NCBI RefSeq assembly: GCF_029937755.1
Contig: NZ_JAPYPG010000001.1
Location: 186,001 to 250,000 of the forward strand
DNA length: 64,000 nucleotides
Source of the DNA: Henriciella sp.
GTDB taxonomy: Bacteria > Pseudomonadota > Alphaproteobacteria > Caulobacterales > Hyphomonadaceae
Reading direction: 5' to 3'
Shown: positions 63,183 through 64,000 of the stretch, in pieces
Layout of the letters: the number at the start of each line of letters is the position of its first letter
Position numbering within the stretch: the stretch's first letter is position 1
The notes under the pieces: generated by a model
The model's input: only the letters and a program-made list of their open reading frames with translations
What the model was told of the DNA's origin: nothing
Database searches by the model: none
Program-made: the position numbers and the translations under genes

Positions 63183-63551
63183 TCAACCGACGATCACATG
63201 CTCTTCATTGAACCAGAGCGGCGAATGCTTCAGATCGATGAACTTGCGCTCATCCTCAAGCAGCGCCTGACTGGCTTCGGCATTGCCGGGATTTTCCCCG
63301 GCCTGGAAAAAGCTCTCCCAGCTGTCCCACCAGAGTTCGGCGATACCATCGAAGCGCTCCGGCGCCTCGCGGGAGGCGCGGATCGTCTCATTCATCTCGT
63401 GAATGATCGCATGAGTCTGCACATAGCGGCGGATGCCCAGCGTCTCGGCATGGCTCGCAACCAGCGGGGCGTGCGTCTCGCGCCAGTAGGACTGGAACTC
63501 GGCCACAGTGAGATGCGGCAGCCGGTGCAGGCAGAATGTAAGCTTGATCAT
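63183..63551 (-). CDS. EthD-domain protein
   Basis: The 122-residue protein has the dimeric alpha+beta-barrel EthD fold: IKLTFCLHRLPHLTVAEFQSYWRETHAPLVASHAETLGIRRYVQ at about 2-45, and FDGIAELWWDSWESFFQA later. EthD-type proteins are small monooxygenase-like or binding proteins of mostly unknown role, first linked to ethyl tert-butyl ether degradation. GGAGG precedes the ATG. It follows purS by 40 bases, where purQ is often found. Confidence 0.85.
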   Translation of the reverse strand: MIKLTFCLHRLPHLTVAEFQSYWRETHAPLVASHAETLGIRRYVQTHAIIHEMNETIRASREAPERFDGIAELWWDSWESFFQAGENPGNAEASQALLEDERKFIDLKHSPLWFNEEHVIVG

Positions 63552-63591
63552 GGGTTTCCTCCGTTTTGGAGGAAACTAGCGCAGCCGCGCC

Positions 63592-63834
63592 CTACTCGAC
63601 CAGTTCGTAGCGATAGGATTCGATGACGGTGTTGGCGAGCAGCTTCTCGCACATTTCCTTGACGCGCGCGTCTTCCTGGCCGGCTTCGACGCCTTCCAGG
63701 TCCAGTTCGATCACCTTGCCGATGCGGGCACCCTGCACTTCGGTATATCCCATCCGTCCGAGCGTATCGGCGACCGCCTTGCCCTGCGGATCGAGAACAC
63801 CGGGTTTGAGGCCGACATGGACAATGGCTTTCAT
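63592..63834 (-). CDS. purS: Phosphoribosylformylglycinamidine synthase subunit PurS
   Basis: The 80-residue protein starts MKAIVHVGLKPGVLDPQGKAVADTL and contains RMGYTEVQGARIGKVIELDLEG, the PurS signature. PurS joins PurQ and PurL into the FGAM synthase complex of purine synthesis. A frame open to 63903 adds 23 residues without a ribosome site. It lies 81 bases after the upstream gene, which appears to be purC. Confidence 0.93.
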   Translation of the reverse strand: MKAIVHVGLKPGVLDPQGKAVADTLGRMGYTEVQGARIGKVIELDLEGVEAGQEDARVKEMCEKLLANTVIESYRYELVE

Positions 63835-63915
63835 GGGCAGGGTTTCCTGTCTCTTCTGGCGAGTCGGCGCTGGTTTAGCCGATTTGCCGGGCGAATGAAA
63901 CAAGCCGCGTGCGGG

Positions 63916-64000
63916 TTATTTCCCGGCGCTCGAAAAGTCGACGACTTCGCCGCCCTGCTGGGATTCCTTGATGATGCCGAGACGGCGCGCGACCTCGGCA
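63916..64000 (-). CDS. purC: Probable SAICAR synthetase PurC, C-terminal end (partial)
   Basis: The last 27 codons read EVARRLGIIKESQQGG and EVVDFSSAGK before TAA at 63916. The EVARRLGI tail and the position directly upstream of purS, the usual alphaproteobacterial order, point to phosphoribosylaminoimidazole-succinocarboxamide synthase. The rest lies outside the window. Confidence 0.6.
   Translation of the reverse strand, partial: AEVARRLGIIKESQQGGEVVDFSSAGK

Noticed and set aside
1..64000. CRISPR array, insertion sequence, prophage or tRNA-linked island
   Set aside because: No regularly spaced repeats, transposase, integrase or tRNA were found; the DUF4393 gene is the only strong composition outlier.

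Overview
The window is GC-rich, gene-dense chromosomal DNA from a free-living aerobic alphaproteobacterium. It carries class I lysyl-tRNA synthetase, PurS next to an apparent purC end, a TIGR02301-type protein, a fused indolepyruvate:ferredoxin oxidoreductase, a PstA with a long N-terminal insert, fatty-acid enzymes (thiolase, acyl-CoA carboxylase, SCP2), and many envelope lipoproteins. This fits the Hyphomonadaceae/Caulobacterales area best; that placement is inference from gene content. I see no rRNA, tRNA, CRISPR array, insertion sequence or prophage. No stretch over 300 bases lacks a gene; the longest gaps (about 260-270 bases, before the SCP2 gene and before the LuxR-type gene) hold only regulatory-looking sequence.

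Layout. 0-9.9 kb: a DUF3833-like gene end, two envelope genes, a UvrD/PcrA helicase, an AT-rich solitary DUF4393 (Abi-alpha-like) gene, an MFS transporter, a GNAT acetyltransferase, RluB, and a DUF4349 lipoprotein whose 3' end overlaps rluB by 125 bases. 9.9-17.3 kb: acyl-CoA carboxylase beta chain, SCP2 protein, alpha/beta hydrolase, GST, bacterioferritin and its ferredoxin with a Fur-like site, a diguanylate cyclase and LysRS. 17.4-25.2 kb: the 1152-residue IorA-IorB fusion divergent from an Lrp/AsnC regulator (both apparently with TTG starts, with palindromes between), a serine hydrolase, thiolase and an MDR dehydrogenase. 25.3-30 kb: GH16 glucanase, a small secreted protein, a membrane wHTH/TolB-like/TPR regulator, a LuxR-type HTH protein, a lipoprotein glutathione peroxidase and a DUF1801 protein. 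30-38.4 kb: an M13 metallopeptidase and a three-gene RND efflux operon.

38.5-50 kb is a phosphate block: phoR, an RluA-type pseudouridine synthase coupled to phoR, then pstC-pstA-pstB-phoU-phoB behind a well-formed Pho box, alanine dehydrogenase, RluD and a Tat-exported PhoD phosphatase. pstS is not in the window. 50-56 kb is rich in ion transport: queF coupled to a Ca2+/Na+ antiporter, an NTF2-like lipoprotein, a one-domain voltage-gated channel with a TMDGW filter, a TerB-plus-J-domain protein and an MscS channel. 55.6-64 kb: a hydroxyacid dehydrogenase whose start overlaps that of a divergent TIGR02301 gene; a WYL regulator and a divergent GST separated by a perfect 9-base inverted repeat; a coupled metallopeptidase-like/trmJ/GST operon; isocitrate dehydrogenase; and an EthD/purS/purC run.

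Most of the window is ordinary core genome. The best leads are the transferred-looking DUF4393 gene with a probable CTG start, the glycine-containing filter of the voltage-gated channel, the WYL-GST operator, the overlapping divergent starts at 56.56 kb, and an uncharacterised gluzincin-like protein. I found no clearly new multi-gene system.
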